Source: Myroides odoratus (lineage in GTDB: Bacteria > Bacteroidota > Bacteroidia > Flavobacteriales > Flavobacteriaceae). From it: a stretch of DNA of 64,000 nt. Under the pieces are notes generated by a model. It was not told the DNA's origin, made no database searches, and saw nothing but the letters and a program-made list of their open reading frames with translations. Below, in pieces: positions 17,361 to 26,241 of the stretch. A program made the translations under genes and the position numbers. Position 1 is the first letter of the stretch; every line of letters starts with the position of its first letter. The stretch is taken from the NCBI RefSeq assembly GCF_001549985.1, contig NZ_LROZ01000001.1, positions 1 to 64,000 of the forward strand, in the 5' to 3' direction.

Positions 17361-18065
17361 CTAAATCTCACATCCATCAGGACCGCAAGCATTTGCATCT
17401 TGATCTCCTTTCATTTCGAATTTAGGCTGACTTTCTTCGTAAGCTTGTGTTAGTGCTTCTGCAAAAGTATCAATAGGTTGTGCACCCGAAATACCGTATT
17501 TGCGATCTACAACGAAGAATGGAACACCTGAAATCCCCAATGCTTGTGCTTCTTCAATATCATTTTTCACTTCTTGTGTTTGCTCTTCACTTTGCAATAA
17601 AGCAACTACTTCATCTTTATTTAAACCAATACTCATGGCTAAATCCGTCAATACCTCAAGATTCCCTACGTTCTTCCCTGCTGTAAAATGAGCGAAAAAC
17701 AAAGCTTCTTCCATCTCATTTCCTTTGCCTTTACTTTGTGCAAAGTGAATCAAACGATGAGCTCTAAACGTATTTACTGGAATAGCAATATCTTGTCTAA
17801 ACTCAATTCCTACTGCAGCTCCTGATTGATCTAAGTGATGCATCATCCCTTCGATTTGCTCTTTTGGCATTCCTTTTCTATTCACTAAATAATCAAGCGT
17901 TGATTGGGAAGCACCTTCTACAGGTAACGTTGGATCCAATTGAAAACTCTTCCACTCTACTTCTATTTTATCTTTAAAAGGCAATTGTGCTAAGGCATTT
18001 TCAAAATGTTTCTTTCCAACATAACAAAAAGGACACATCACATCGGACCATATTTCTACTTTCAT
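17361..18065 (-). CDS. DsbA-family oxidoreductase, FrnE-like
   Basis: 234 residues, cytoplasmic (no signal peptide). The thioredoxin fold begins MKVEIWSDVMCPFCYVGKKH with the redox pair CPFC at residues 11-14, followed by a helical insertion and the cis-Pro strand near ISGVPFFVVDRKYGISGAQ. The C-terminus ends in GPDGCEI, a short Cys-bearing tail seen in FrnE/YwbO-like proteins. These are thiol-disulphide isomerases or related to 2-hydroxychromene-2-carboxylate isomerase; the partner is unknown. It is a single gene with a -7 box at 18117-18124 and a shared terminator downstream. Confidence 0.9.
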   Translation of the reverse strand: MKVEIWSDVMCPFCYVGKKHFENALAQLPFKDKIEVEWKSFQLDPTLPVEGASQSTLDYLVNRKGMPKEQIEGMMHHLDQSGAAVGIEFRQDIAIPVNTFRAHRLIHFAQSKGKGNEMEEALFFAHFTAGKNVGNLEVLTDLAMSIGLNKDEVVALLQSEEQTQEVKNDIEEAQALGISGVPFFVVDRKYGISGAQPIDTFAEALTQAYEESQPKFEMKGDQDANACGPDGCEI

Positions 18066-18116
18066 GTCTATACTTTTTTAAATTAATACAAGGGAATTTT
18101 TAAACACCCTATTCTT

Positions 18117-18124
18117 CAAAGATA
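18117..18124 (-). promoter_or_regulatory. -7 promoter element of the DsbA-like gene
   Basis: On the minus strand TATCTTTG, an exact TAnnTTTG match, 52 bases before the ATG. Confidence 0.5.
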
Positions 18125-18295
18125 CAATTTAAGTAGGACTATCCCCTACACATTTAACAGATACTACGGGGTTCTTGCCATCAATTCTCCTATAATAAAA
18201 TAATTACCTTACAAATTGCCCTCATTTAATTTAACACAGCCTACTGTTGTTAACATTTTTTTAATACTTTTAATCCACCAAAATAACTGCAAATT

Positions 18296-19540
18296 ATGAA
18301 ACATTTTTACCTCCTTTCCTGTTTCCTATTGACTGTAATCATGTCCTACAGTCAGGTACGAAAATCGGTTTACTTTCTTGGCAATAGTTATACCTACTAT
18401 AACGATTTACCGAGTTTAATACAAAAAACGGCACAGTCTGTTGGAGATGTCCTAGAGTACGAATCTACCACTGGTGGAGGTCTTTCTTTACAAGATCATC
18501 TCTATAACCCAGCAGTAACTGCAAAAATAAATAGTAAAGCTTGGGACTACGTGGTTTTACAGGACCAAAGTCAACGTCCTGCCTTAGATGATAGCTATAC
18601 TTTTCCCTATGCAGCTGTCCTAAATGATCGCATTAAAAATTCTTCTCCTTGTGCTAAAACCTTGTTTTACATGACTTGGGGATACAAAACAGGAGATGAA
18701 CGCAATTGCAATGCTGGTTTAACTTATATGTGTACGTATGAAGGCATGGATGACAAAATTTACGATTCCTATATGCGTTTAGCTCTTGAAAATCAGGCGC
18801 ATGTTTCGCCGGTAGGAAAAGTATGGAGAAAAATACGTCAACAATACCCTGCTTATGAATTGTATAATCAAGATAAGTCACATCCATCCCCTCTAGGTTC
18901 GATGGTAGCAGCTTATACTTTTTACACCGTTATCTTCCGAAAAGACCCTACTTCCATCACCTTCAATGGATCCCTAACTTCAGAACAAGCACAAAACATC
19001 AAACGCTTGGTGAAAGAAATTGTGTACAATGATTTTGAAAAATGGTACATTGGTGTACACTACAATAAATCAGGGTTTACGTATGAAATCGTAGATGCTC
19101 CAAATGTACAGTTCAACAATACAACGCCTAATGTACAGCAAATTAGCTGGGACTTTGGTGATGGCACCACTTCAACAGAACTCAATCCACTACATCGCTA
19201 CCAGCAATTAGGCGAATTCACTGTAACCTTAACCGTAACAAGTTGTAAGGAAACCTTCACTGTAAAAGACACTGTAAATATTGAAACTTTAAGTAGCACT
19301 TCTTTTGAAGAACGAAATTTTGCTATTTATCCCAACCCAACCAGTGACCATCTCTTTGTTCAGATGGAATCCGAAGCGTCTTTTACTGTTTTTGATCTAG
19401 CAGGAAAAAAGCAAACAAGTTCCGTAATCCACCAAAATGGGTTATATCAAATTGACGTTCATCATTTGCCAAAAGGAACTTATTTACTGTCTATCAAAAC
19501 CTCGAAAACGCAAGAACATTTTAAATTTATAAGAAAATAA
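18296..19540 (+). CDS. secreted SGNH-hydrolase-like protein with PKD domain and type IX secretion tail
   Basis: 414 residues. Signal peptide (about 1-19, ending SYSQ). The first ~250 residues look like a DUF4886/SGNH-type hydrolase: FLGNSYTYYNDLP near 28 in place of the GDS block, VVLQDQSQRP near 86, and the C-terminal SHPSPLGSMVAAY block, whose Asp/His pair is represented here by KSHPS. Residues ~265-335 form a PKD domain (SWDFGDGTTSTELNPLHRY). The last ~75 residues (FAIYPNPTSDHLFVQ, then GTYLLSIK) are a type IX sorting domain. It is probably an extracellular esterase-like or carbohydrate-active enzyme; substrate unknown. Transcribed alone. Confidence 0.83.
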   Translation: MKHFYLLSCFLLTVIMSYSQVRKSVYFLGNSYTYYNDLPSLIQKTAQSVGDVLEYESTTGGGLSLQDHLYNPAVTAKINSKAWDYVVLQDQSQRPALDDSYTFPYAAVLNDRIKNSSPCAKTLFYMTWGYKTGDERNCNAGLTYMCTYEGMDDKIYDSYMRLALENQAHVSPVGKVWRKIRQQYPAYELYNQDKSHPSPLGSMVAAYTFYTVIFRKDPTSITFNGSLTSEQAQNIKRLVKEIVYNDFEKWYIGVHYNKSGFTYEIVDAPNVQFNNTTPNVQQISWDFGDGTTSTELNPLHRYQQLGEFTVTLTVTSCKETFTVKDTVNIETLSSTSFEERNFAIYPNPTSDHLFVQMESEASFTVFDLAGKKQTSSVIHQNGLYQIDVHHLPKGTYLLSIKTSKTQEHFKFIRK

Positions 19541-19680
19541 TCAAGTTATTTAAGGTGAAAAAATAAATCTTTCAATTATTTTGTCTAGATTTACCCCTGT
19601 GTATAAATTAATTATTAATTCACCTTATACCTTTTTTATACCACATCTATTTATTACCAACCCATCAACTTTATAGATTA

Positions 19681-19711
19681 AAAAAAGGAAGCTGATTAGC
19701 TTCCTTTTTAT
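19681..19711. terminator. bidirectional terminator between convergent genes
   Basis: Stem AAGGAAGCT (19685-19693), loop GATT, AGCTTCCTT (19698-19706), with A and T runs on either side. Confidence 0.9.
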
Positions 19712-19724
19712 CTATTTTTCTTCT

Positions 19725-20933
19725 TTATTTCACCCAGGTATCTTTTCCGGCTATAATTCCAGAAATTAAAAGCGTTGCGGACATGACTAACAAAAAGACT
19801 AAAGAATACATCCAATCTTTAGACAAGTCAAATAATGCACCAAAAATAGGAGGTCCACAAGCAGCAATCAGATAACCAAAAGATTGAGCCATTCCGGATA
19901 ATTCTGCAGATTGTACTGTACTTCTAGTACGCAAGACAAAAAGCAACATCGACAAGCTAAAAGCTAAACCACTTGCTAATCCAATAAGGACACACCACAA
20001 GATGATATATTCTGTACGGAAGATTAGAATTCCGCTAATACCGACCATAAACAACACTCCAACAACAAGCGCCAACAATTTTTGATTGTTCATTTTACTC
20101 GCGATAATTGCCCCAATAAACGTCATGGGCAATTGTGCAAATTGTACATAAGACAAAATCCATCCCGAATCCTCTACAGACATCCCCCAAGTTTGCATCA
20201 CTTTAGGTAGCCATGCTGCTAAACAGTAAAATAAGAGTGATTGTACTCCCATAAATACAGTAACAGCCCAAGCTAATCCTGATTTATAGAGATTCACGGT
20301 TTGTTCTTCAACTGCAAAATTCCCTTTGATTGGATCTTCTTTCTTTTTCTTGACTTGTGGAATCCACACAAAAATAGTCACCAGAGATAGAACCAACCAA
20401 ATACCGATGGATCCTTTCCAACCCATTGTGGTATAAGAGCCTAAACTGATACTAAATCCCGCGGCTAAAGCAGCTGTTAAATTCATGGCTACGGAATAAA
20501 TCCCCATCATGCTTCCTACTTTATGAGGAAAATTATTTTTAATAAAAGCTGGCATTAGCACATTTCCTACTGTAATAGCCGTTCCTACTAAAGCAGCACC
20601 TAAAAAAAGAGAAACAATAGTTCCTAACGGACGGATAAACAAACCAATACTCAACAGTACTAAAGAAAGTAGCAATACCACTTCCATTCCATATTTTCGA
20701 GAGAATTTAGGCACAATACCTGATAAGAAAGCAAAAGCCATCAAGGGAATAGTGGTTACTAAACCTGCTGTGGTATTAGACAAAGCTAGGGACTTACTTA
20801 TCTCACCAATAACAGGCCCTACAGAAGTTAGTGGAGCACGGAGATTAGACGCAATAAATATAACCCCTAGCAGCATCAAGATTTCTTTCGTTTTTGAAAC
20901 TTTTTCGATCTCTTTATCAATTGAATTACTCAT
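19725..20933 (-). CDS. MFS transporter, CynX/NimT family
   Basis: About 402 residues from the ATG at 20933 (MSNSIDKEIEKV); the open frame runs upstream to 21005, but that start would lie upstream of the -7 box at 20963-20970 (TAATTTTG on the minus strand). About 12 helices. The motif FIASNLRAPLTSVGPVIGEI in helix 1 is diagnostic of the CynX/NimT (cyanate / 2-nitroimidazole) branch of the MFS. Substrate unknown; efflux or anion uptake is possible. It is divergent from an AraC-type regulator 88 bases away, which probably controls it. Confidence 0.9.
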   Translation of the reverse strand: MSNSIDKEIEKVSKTKEILMLLGVIFIASNLRAPLTSVGPVIGEISKSLALSNTTAGLVTTIPLMAFAFLSGIVPKFSRKYGMEVVLLLSLVLLSIGLFIRPLGTIVSLFLGAALVGTAITVGNVLMPAFIKNNFPHKVGSMMGIYSVAMNLTAALAAGFSISLGSYTTMGWKGSIGIWLVLSLVTIFVWIPQVKKKKEDPIKGNFAVEEQTVNLYKSGLAWAVTVFMGVQSLLFYCLAAWLPKVMQTWGMSVEDSGWILSYVQFAQLPMTFIGAIIASKMNNQKLLALVVGVLFMVGISGILIFRTEYIILWCVLIGLASGLAFSLSMLLFVLRTRSTVQSAELSGMAQSFGYLIAACGPPIFGALFDLSKDWMYSLVFLLVMSATLLISGIIAGKDTWVK

Positions 20934-20962
20934 ATTAATGTTGTGCGTTTGTTTTACAAGGG

Positions 20963-20970
20963 CAAAATTA
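20963..20970 (-). promoter_or_regulatory. -7 promoter element of the CynX-like MFS gene, within the divergent promoter region
   Basis: On the minus strand TAATTTTG, matching TAnnTTTG, 30 bases before the ATG at 20933. The whole divergent control region is 20934-21021. Confidence 0.5.
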
Positions 20971-21021
20971 AACGGAATTAAATGATTATATTCGCCATAT
21001 ATCATAACTAAAACGACAAGT

Positions 21022-21801
21022 ATGTATGGACCCGAATTAGTCGATCAAGTCAAAAAAAATGGATTTGTTTGGCATGCAGAAAATTGGAAACACAACAATG
21101 AATTCCACCAGCACCACAAAGCACAGCTTGTTTTTGTTGAATCGGGATATCAATACTTACACACCACAAACAATCAATTCTTATTGCCCCAATATCATGC
21201 TGCTTGGATTCCATCGGATCTTCCCCATAAAACCACCTCTGCATCGGAATCTGTTTCGTTGCGAACACTTTATTTTAATACCGATGGTATGCCTTCTTTT
21301 TATGATGATTTGTATTTATTTTCTGTTCCTGCTGTACTGCGAGAGATGATTATGTATACAGAAAAATGGTCGCTGAATATGGAATACCGTCAAAGTGAGC
21401 AAACCTTTTTACTTGCTATTTTAGAGGAGCTTCCTTCTTTTATCCAAGAATCTATTCCCTTAATTACGCCAGTGCCTAAATCGACCAATTTACTAGCTGT
21501 AACCGCTTATATCCATCAAGCATATAGCAAGCCAATTGCTATTGAAGATTTAGCTGCCAAAGGTTTTGTGAGTATCCGCACCTTAGAGCGTCAATTTAAA
21601 AAGGAGACTGGAATCAGTTTAGCAAAATACATTCAGATGGTCCGCATAATTAAATCGCTAGAACTCCTCAGTGAAGGAGACCTCAACATTGGTGAGATTG
21701 CCTTTCGCGTTGGGTATCGTAGTGCCCAATCATACAGCAATGTTTTCACCAAATTACTAGGCAAACGCCCGAGTGAATATTTTGAATCAAATCTGAAATA
21801 A
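21022..21801 (+). CDS. AraC-family regulator with N-terminal cupin
   Basis: 259 residues. An N-terminal cupin sensor (HAENWKHNNEFHQHHKAQL, with His residues typical of the fold) is followed by a C-terminal AraC pair of helix-turn-helix motifs: AVTAYIHQAYSKPIAIEDLA near 160, then SIRTLERQFKKETGISLAK near 185 and IGEIAFRVGYRSAQSYSNVF near 225-245. It is divergent from the CynX-like MFS gene, its likely target. It resembles regulators such as YdhB/NimR-like genes paired with the same transporters; ligand unknown. A perfect terminator follows. Confidence 0.9.
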   Translation: MYGPELVDQVKKNGFVWHAENWKHNNEFHQHHKAQLVFVESGYQYLHTTNNQFLLPQYHAAWIPSDLPHKTTSASESVSLRTLYFNTDGMPSFYDDLYLFSVPAVLREMIMYTEKWSLNMEYRQSEQTFLLAILEELPSFIQESIPLITPVPKSTNLLAVTAYIHQAYSKPIAIEDLAAKGFVSIRTLERQFKKETGISLAKYIQMVRIIKSLELLSEGDLNIGEIAFRVGYRSAQSYSNVFTKLLGKRPSEYFESNLK

Positions 21802-21807
21802 GCATAT

Positions 21808-21842
21808 AAAAAAAGCCAACTCAATTGAGTTGGCTTTTTTTA
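21808..21842. terminator. bidirectional terminator
   Basis: Perfect palindrome: AAAAAAGCCAACTCA followed by TGAGTTGGCTTTTTT around the centre AT, between convergent genes. Confidence 0.93.
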
Positions 21843-21848
21843 TATGCT

Positions 21849-23882
21849 TTAGTTTACTGCAGGTAAGAAATTGTATTCTTTCGTGTAGTATAACATTTGC
21901 TCTTCAAAGGTTTTAGGTTGTTTAATTACGTAATCTGTAACTTCTCCTTTATCATTTGTAACAGGTACAATATAAGGGTTTACAAATCCTCTATATGGAG
22001 CTGAATTAAACTTCGCATTGCGCTCTAACACTTCTTTGTGAATCGCTTGATCTACTTTTACACCGTAGTTTTCAACCAACTGTTTTGCTGCATTGTAATC
22101 TCCTTCTGATTTGATTCGTTGCGTTTCTTTCAACAATTCACCAAACAAAGCGTGTAATTTTTCGTAATCCGTGATATTGAAATATGTTTTTCCATCGCGA
22201 ACTACTTTTTCAATTACATTGTCTTTCTTTCCTTTTTCAAAAACCCATGCACTTACCCATTGGCGGTTTCTCATGTGTGCTTCTTCAATATCAGCTCCTG
22301 GCTCTAAACGCACTAATTGCGTCATTAAACCATTGCGGATATACCCATCGTAAGCAGCCATTCCTACAGCTTTCCAATCATCTACCAATCCTATTTCTTG
22401 TAATTTAGGATTGTATAAATAGAATAAACCAACTAAGTCAGCACGTCCTTCTTCTAAAGTAGAAGCATAACTTTTTAGCGTTTCTTTTGGTTGACCGATT
22501 CCTGGGTTGATTTGTCCAGAAGCATGTCCAATTACTTCGTGTAAAGCAGTATGTAACTTATCTGCTAATTCGCCATATTGTTCTTCTAGTTTCACTTCTT
22601 CCTCATCATGTGCAAACTCTTTTAGTTTACCTGATCCACCTGCATGGTTGTATGAGTCAATGATATTTCCTAAAGAGATTGATTTTGAACCATGTTCTGC
22701 TCTAATCCAATCTGCATTTGGTAAATTCACTCCAATTGGTGTAGAAGGCGATGAATCTCCAGATTCTGAAGCTACAATTACCGTTTTATACGTCACCCCT
22801 GTCACATTTTTCTTTTTGTGTTCAGGCATTAACGGAGAATTATCCTCAAACCATTGCGCTTCTTTAGATAAAACTTCCATTTTCTTAGACATATCGAAAT
22901 CTTTGATCTGCACCACACTTTCATAAGAAGCTTTGTGTCCTAATGGATCGTTATATACTTCAATAAATCCATTGTTATAATCAATATTTCCATCCGTTGC
23001 TCCAACCCATGCTACATTGTAATCGTCCCATGTTTTTAAATCTCCCGTTTGGTAGTATTTGATTAATAATTTTAACGCATCTGCTTGTTTTTGATTTTCA
23101 GCAACTGTTACTGCTTTTTCTAACCAGTAAATGATTTTGTCAATCGCTTGACCATACATTCCACCGCTTTTCCAAACTTTTTCAACTAGCTTTCCGTTCT
23201 CTTTTACTACTTTCGAGTTTAACCCTGTTGAAAGTGGACGTAAAGGATCTGGGCTTTTCATTGCATTGTAAAAAGATTCTACTTCTGCTTCTGTAATTCC
23301 ATCTCCATAAAAGTTTACTGCAGATCCTTCAACTAAACCTTTCGCTAAGTCTAAGTTTACTTTTTTACTGTCAACATCATTGAATAAAATAGCCACAATA
23401 CCCGCATCTAATTTTGTTTTAGTTGCTTCTAACAATGTATTGAAATAAGCTTCTGTAAAAGCAGGCTTGATTTTATCATTTGAATAATGGTGGTGAATAC
23501 CGTTAGAGAACCACACTCTTTTCACATAGACTACGAAGTTTTTCCAGTCTTCTGTTTCCTTATCACCTGCATAGTTTACATAAATGCTTTCTAATGCTTG
23601 ACGGATTGCTAAGTTGTGCTTGTAGTTTTGATCCCAAATAATATCGCGCCCAGCATATCCTGCTTGACTCAAATAGTACACCAATTCTTTTTCTTTTAAT
23701 GTCAAATCTTCCCAACCAGGAATTTGATATCTCAATACTTCAATATCAGCAAATTGATCTACACTATATTCAAAATTCTCAACTGCTCCCACCGTATGTT
23801 CTCCTTCTTTTTCTTTGTTTTTTCCACATGATAATGCCATTGCCGAAGCCAATACAATACATGCCATTGTGTTTAATTTCAT
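21849..23882 (-). CDS. dipeptidyl-peptidase III family lipoprotein (M49)
   Basis: 677 residues. A lipoprotein signal (MKLNTMACIVLASAMALSC, Cys19) precedes a large M49 zinc peptidase. The zinc motif HEVIGH (residues 448-453) matches the family HExxGH, and EEGRAD (477-482) supplies the third zinc ligand and second motif. DPP III releases dipeptides from the N-terminus of short peptides; Bacteroidota forms are exported, as the signal here suggests. It is transcribed alone, with a -7 box TATATTTG (minus strand) 26 bases upstream of the ATG. Confidence 0.93.
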   Translation of the reverse strand: MKLNTMACIVLASAMALSCGKNKEKEGEHTVGAVENFEYSVDQFADIEVLRYQIPGWEDLTLKEKELVYYLSQAGYAGRDIIWDQNYKHNLAIRQALESIYVNYAGDKETEDWKNFVVYVKRVWFSNGIHHHYSNDKIKPAFTEAYFNTLLEATKTKLDAGIVAILFNDVDSKKVNLDLAKGLVEGSAVNFYGDGITEAEVESFYNAMKSPDPLRPLSTGLNSKVVKENGKLVEKVWKSGGMYGQAIDKIIYWLEKAVTVAENQKQADALKLLIKYYQTGDLKTWDDYNVAWVGATDGNIDYNNGFIEVYNDPLGHKASYESVVQIKDFDMSKKMEVLSKEAQWFEDNSPLMPEHKKKNVTGVTYKTVIVASESGDSSPSTPIGVNLPNADWIRAEHGSKSISLGNIIDSYNHAGGSGKLKEFAHDEEEVKLEEQYGELADKLHTALHEVIGHASGQINPGIGQPKETLKSYASTLEEGRADLVGLFYLYNPKLQEIGLVDDWKAVGMAAYDGYIRNGLMTQLVRLEPGADIEEAHMRNRQWVSAWVFEKGKKDNVIEKVVRDGKTYFNITDYEKLHALFGELLKETQRIKSEGDYNAAKQLVENYGVKVDQAIHKEVLERNAKFNSAPYRGFVNPYIVPVTNDKGEVTDYVIKQPKTFEEQMLYYTKEYNFLPAVN

Positions 23883-23907
23883 AATTAATACTTTATTCGT
23901 CTTTCAA

Positions 23908-23915
23908 CAAATATA
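23908..23915 (-). promoter_or_regulatory. -7 promoter element of the M49 peptidase gene
   Basis: On the minus strand TATATTTG, matching TAnnTTTG, 25 bases before the ATG. Confidence 0.55.
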
Positions 23916-23979
23916 TAAAATATGGATATACCCTCCATCTTTTACCTCCGTCAAAAAACCTAATTCTATTTTTTTTCTT

Positions 23980-24543
23980 CTATTTTTTTAAATAATCGTC
24001 AGTAAAATGCGTGTCTGAATTTGGATTATTAAATTTTTCTTGGTTGTAATCCTTGGATTTATTGCGGGGAATAGACAAGGATTGCCAAGCTTCATTTTTG
24101 ATGAGTTTTCCAATAAATACAATTTGACCAATATGATAAGGATAATGAGCCAATTGACGGTATAACGCTTCTCCAACAGTATGATCTTGGTTTCTAATTT
24201 TCACCACTGCTTCTACATTTTCTGCGGTAATCGAATCTAAAACGGTAAACAAAATGGTCCAGCTTTTATCCCAATTCGTAATTAACTCATGTCTATTGTA
24301 AACGCCTGTTGCAAATTCACCATCACGATCTCTCCATTCTTTTTCTCCATCTTCTGTGAAAAAATTTGTAAAACGAGAGGCTAAATTTCCAGTTATATGA
24401 CGCATCAACATAGCAATAGAATTACTTTCTTCATTGTATTGCCAATTCAATTCTTCTTGAGAAAGAAGTAATATCGTTTTGTCGGCTAACGTACGATAGT
24501 ACTCAAATTGTTTGCGAATGCCTTGTACTTCTTGTATAGTCAT
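23980..24543 (-). CDS. DinB-superfamily (DUF1572-like) protein
   Basis: 187 residues forming a predicted four-helix bundle. Motifs SIAMLMRHITGNLASRF near 43 and RQLAHYPYHIGQIVFIGKL near 130 carry the His residues (HITGN, HYPYHIGQ) that bind a divalent metal in the DinB/YfiT superfamily. Members may act as thiol-S-transferases, but function here is unknown. Transcribed alone, convergent with nothing; its 5' side opens into the 358-base spacer holding the small-RNA candidate. Confidence 0.87.
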   Translation of the reverse strand: MTIQEVQGIRKQFEYYRTLADKTILLLSQEELNWQYNEESNSIAMLMRHITGNLASRFTNFFTEDGEKEWRDRDGEFATGVYNRHELITNWDKSWTILFTVLDSITAENVEAVVKIRNQDHTVGEALYRQLAHYPYHIGQIVFIGKLIKNEAWQSLSIPRNKSKDYNQEKFNNPNSDTHFTDDYLKK

Positions 24544-24698
24544 GCTTTATTAGGTTTTGTTCTTTCTAAATGTACTTCATTTTATAAAAATATCCATTAA
24601 TTTACTCAAAAAAATGACCTCTTTTATACCAACGCCAGTCAAGTATTTTAACGCGATAATCATCCTTTTACTTTTCTTTTTTTGTTACAAATAAAAAT

Positions 24699-24715
24699 TT
24701 GGCACAATAGTTGTA
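24699..24715 (+). promoter_or_regulatory. candidate sigma-54 promoter
   Basis: TTGGCACAATAGTTGTA resembles the -24/-12 consensus TTGGCAC-N5-TTGCA with one change (GC to GT at -12) and the exact 10-base spacing between the two key dinucleotides. It would start transcription near 24725, upstream of a terminator and not of a gene. Confidence 0.45.
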
Positions 24716-24724
24716 TTTCTATTA

Positions 24725-24787
24725 GAAACTTTTTTTCATACTACTTTTGCCCTATACGCCCCCCAAATTTCGTATAGGGCATTTTTT
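24725..24787 (+). ncRNA. candidate orphan small RNA ending in a strong terminator
   Basis: No open frame lies between the putative start near 24725 and the hairpin GCCCTATACG (24749-24758), C-rich loop CCCCCCAAATTT (24759-24770), CGTATAGGGC (24771-24780), followed by ATTTTTT. Neighbouring genes are the DinB gene reading away to the left and the GNAT gene starting at 24902, so this terminator ends neither of them. A ~60-base transcript is inferred. The rest of the 358-base spacer is AT-rich without other features. Confidence 0.45.
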
Positions 24788-24901
24788 AGACTTCATTTCA
24801 TCCATACTTTCAATACTTTGTACCCTTGGTCGAAATAAAGAACAATACAAACGAATAATTTCATTTAGAAATACCGAACTTTGTAAGAAACACCCATTCA
24901 A

Positions 24902-25390
24902 ATGAAACTACTAGAACTAGAGCGAACATTTTTTCGCCTATTAAACTCAGCAGATAAAGAGGCTTTATTTGAGATTTACTCTGATAAAGACGCTATGCAA
25001 TATAGAACAACCGCTCCCTTTGAGACGTTAGAAGAAATTGACACCTACTTAGAACAAGTCGAACAAGAAAATCTAAGCGGAAAAAAATTTCGCTGTGCTA
25101 TTGTACACACAGACACCAATCAATTAATGGGAACTGCTGTTTATACCCTACTTGATACAACCTCTGCAGAAATTGGTTTTTCCATTGGTCGATCGTTTTG
25201 GAAAGGAGGATATGGAACAGAAGGAACCTTGGGGTTACTTGAGCTTATTAAACAAAGAGAACCGCAGATTCAACGAATCGTAGGAATTGCTCAAACAGCT
25301 AATGAAAAATCGGTGCGCATGATGGAACGTATGAATTTCACTTTTGTCAAAGAAGAGGGAAATAAAACCCATTTTGAATATCTACTGTAG
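24902..25390 (+). CDS. GNAT-family N-acetyltransferase
   Basis: 162 residues of the RimJ/RimL-like GNAT type (acetyltransf_3). The opening LELERTFFRLLNSADKEALF and the acetyl-CoA region (GFSIGRSFWKGGYGTEG, then ANEKSVRMMERMNFTFVKEE) fit this family, which acetylates ribosomal protein N-termini or small amines. The particular substrate is not predictable. It stands alone and is followed immediately by an 850-base repeat block with no recognisable terminator. Confidence 0.88.
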   Translation: MKLLELERTFFRLLNSADKEALFEIYSDKDAMQYRTTAPFETLEEIDTYLEQVEQENLSGKKFRCAIVHTDTNQLMGTAVYTLLDTTSAEIGFSIGRSFWKGGYGTEGTLGLLELIKQREPQIQRIVGIAQTANEKSVRMMERMNFTFVKEEGNKTHFEYLL

Positions 25391-25399
25391 GAAAAGGAT

Positions 25400-25860
25400 G
25401 AGGTGGTGAGGTGGTGAGGTGGTGAAATCGAAACGTAGTGAAGATTCATCGAACACCAAAAAAAATATAAAATAGGTGAGATATATTCATCAAACACCAA
25501 AGCAAATATAAAAACAGATGAGATGGTGAGGTGGTGAGATTGGTGAGGTGGTGAGATGGTGAAATCGAAACGCAGTGAAAATCGAAACGTAGTGAAGATT
25601 CATCGAACACCAAAAAAAATATAAAAACAGATGAGATGGTGAGGTGTTGAGATTGGTGAGGTGGTAAGGTGGTGAAATCGAAACGCAATGAAAATCGAAA
25701 CGCAATGAAAATCGAAACGTAGTGAAGATTCATCAAACACCAAAACAAATATAAAATAGGTGAGATATATTCATCAAACACCAAAACAAATATAAAATAG
25801 GTGAGATATATTCATCGAACACCAAAAAAAATATAAAATAGGTGAGATAGATGGTGAGAT
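25400..25860. repeat. mosaic repeat block: (gaggtggt)n, atcgaaacgtagtgaa and ttcatcgaacaccaaa modules
   Basis: Three modules alternate. Module A is gaggtggt and variants (three exact head-to-tail copies near 25400-25425, more at 25515-25560 and 25630-25675). Module B is atcgaaacg-t/c-a-g/a-tgaa, six copies. Module C is ttcatc-g/a-aacaccaaa, then an A-rich stretch to aaatataaaa, six copies (near 25445, 25487, 25599, 25729, 25769 and 25811). There is no convincing gene; open frames here only read the repeats. Module A is the exact reverse complement of the minisatellite at 5881-6051. Confidence 0.9.
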
Positions 25861-26190
25861 GAAAGAACAAAGAATAAACCTCACAAAAAACAACGAGCAA
25901 AAAACAAAAAAAAGAACAAAGAACAAAGAACAAAGAACAACGAGCAAAGAACATCCCTCACAAAGCATCAACTGTAAACCAAAAAAGAATAAACCTCACA
26001 AAAAACAAAGAGCAAAAAACAAAGAACAAAAAAAAAGAACAACCCTCACAAAGCATCAACTGTAAACCAAAAAAGAATAAACCTCACAAAAAACAAAGAG
26101 CAAAAAACAAAGAGCAAAAAACAAAGAACAAAAAACAAAGAACAACGAGCAAAGAACACCCCTCACAAAGCATCAACTGTAAACCAAAAT
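25861..26190. repeat. A-rich tandem repeats with ccctcacaaagcatcaactg
   Basis: The phrase ccctcacaaagcatcaactg followed by taaacc occurs three times (starts 25955, 26043 and 26160). Between the copies lie runs of cctcacaaaaaacaaagagc, aaaaaac and aaagaac words. Spacings are 88 and 117 bases. Words cctcacaaag and caaagagcaaa are the reverse complements of those at 5651-5830. No start codon or conserved protein is credible here. Confidence 0.88.
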
Positions 26191-26192
26191 AA

Positions 26193-26223
26193 TTGCTCAT
26201 CCCGATTTATTCGAATAAATTTG
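26193..26223 (+). promoter_or_regulatory. full promoter TTG-N20-TAnnTTTG of the 26242 MFS gene
   Basis: -33 TTG at 26193-26195, 20-base gap, -7 TAAATTTG at 26216-26223. This decides the start: the in-frame TTG at 26221 lies inside the -7 box, so translation must begin at the ATG at 26242. Confidence 0.8.
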
Positions 26224-26241
26224 CAGCAATTGAATTCAACT

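Noticed and set aside
25291-26065. Overlapping open frames of 65-112 residues across the repeat block
   Set aside because: They only translate the repeat modules, giving repeated phrases, with no separate start or family.
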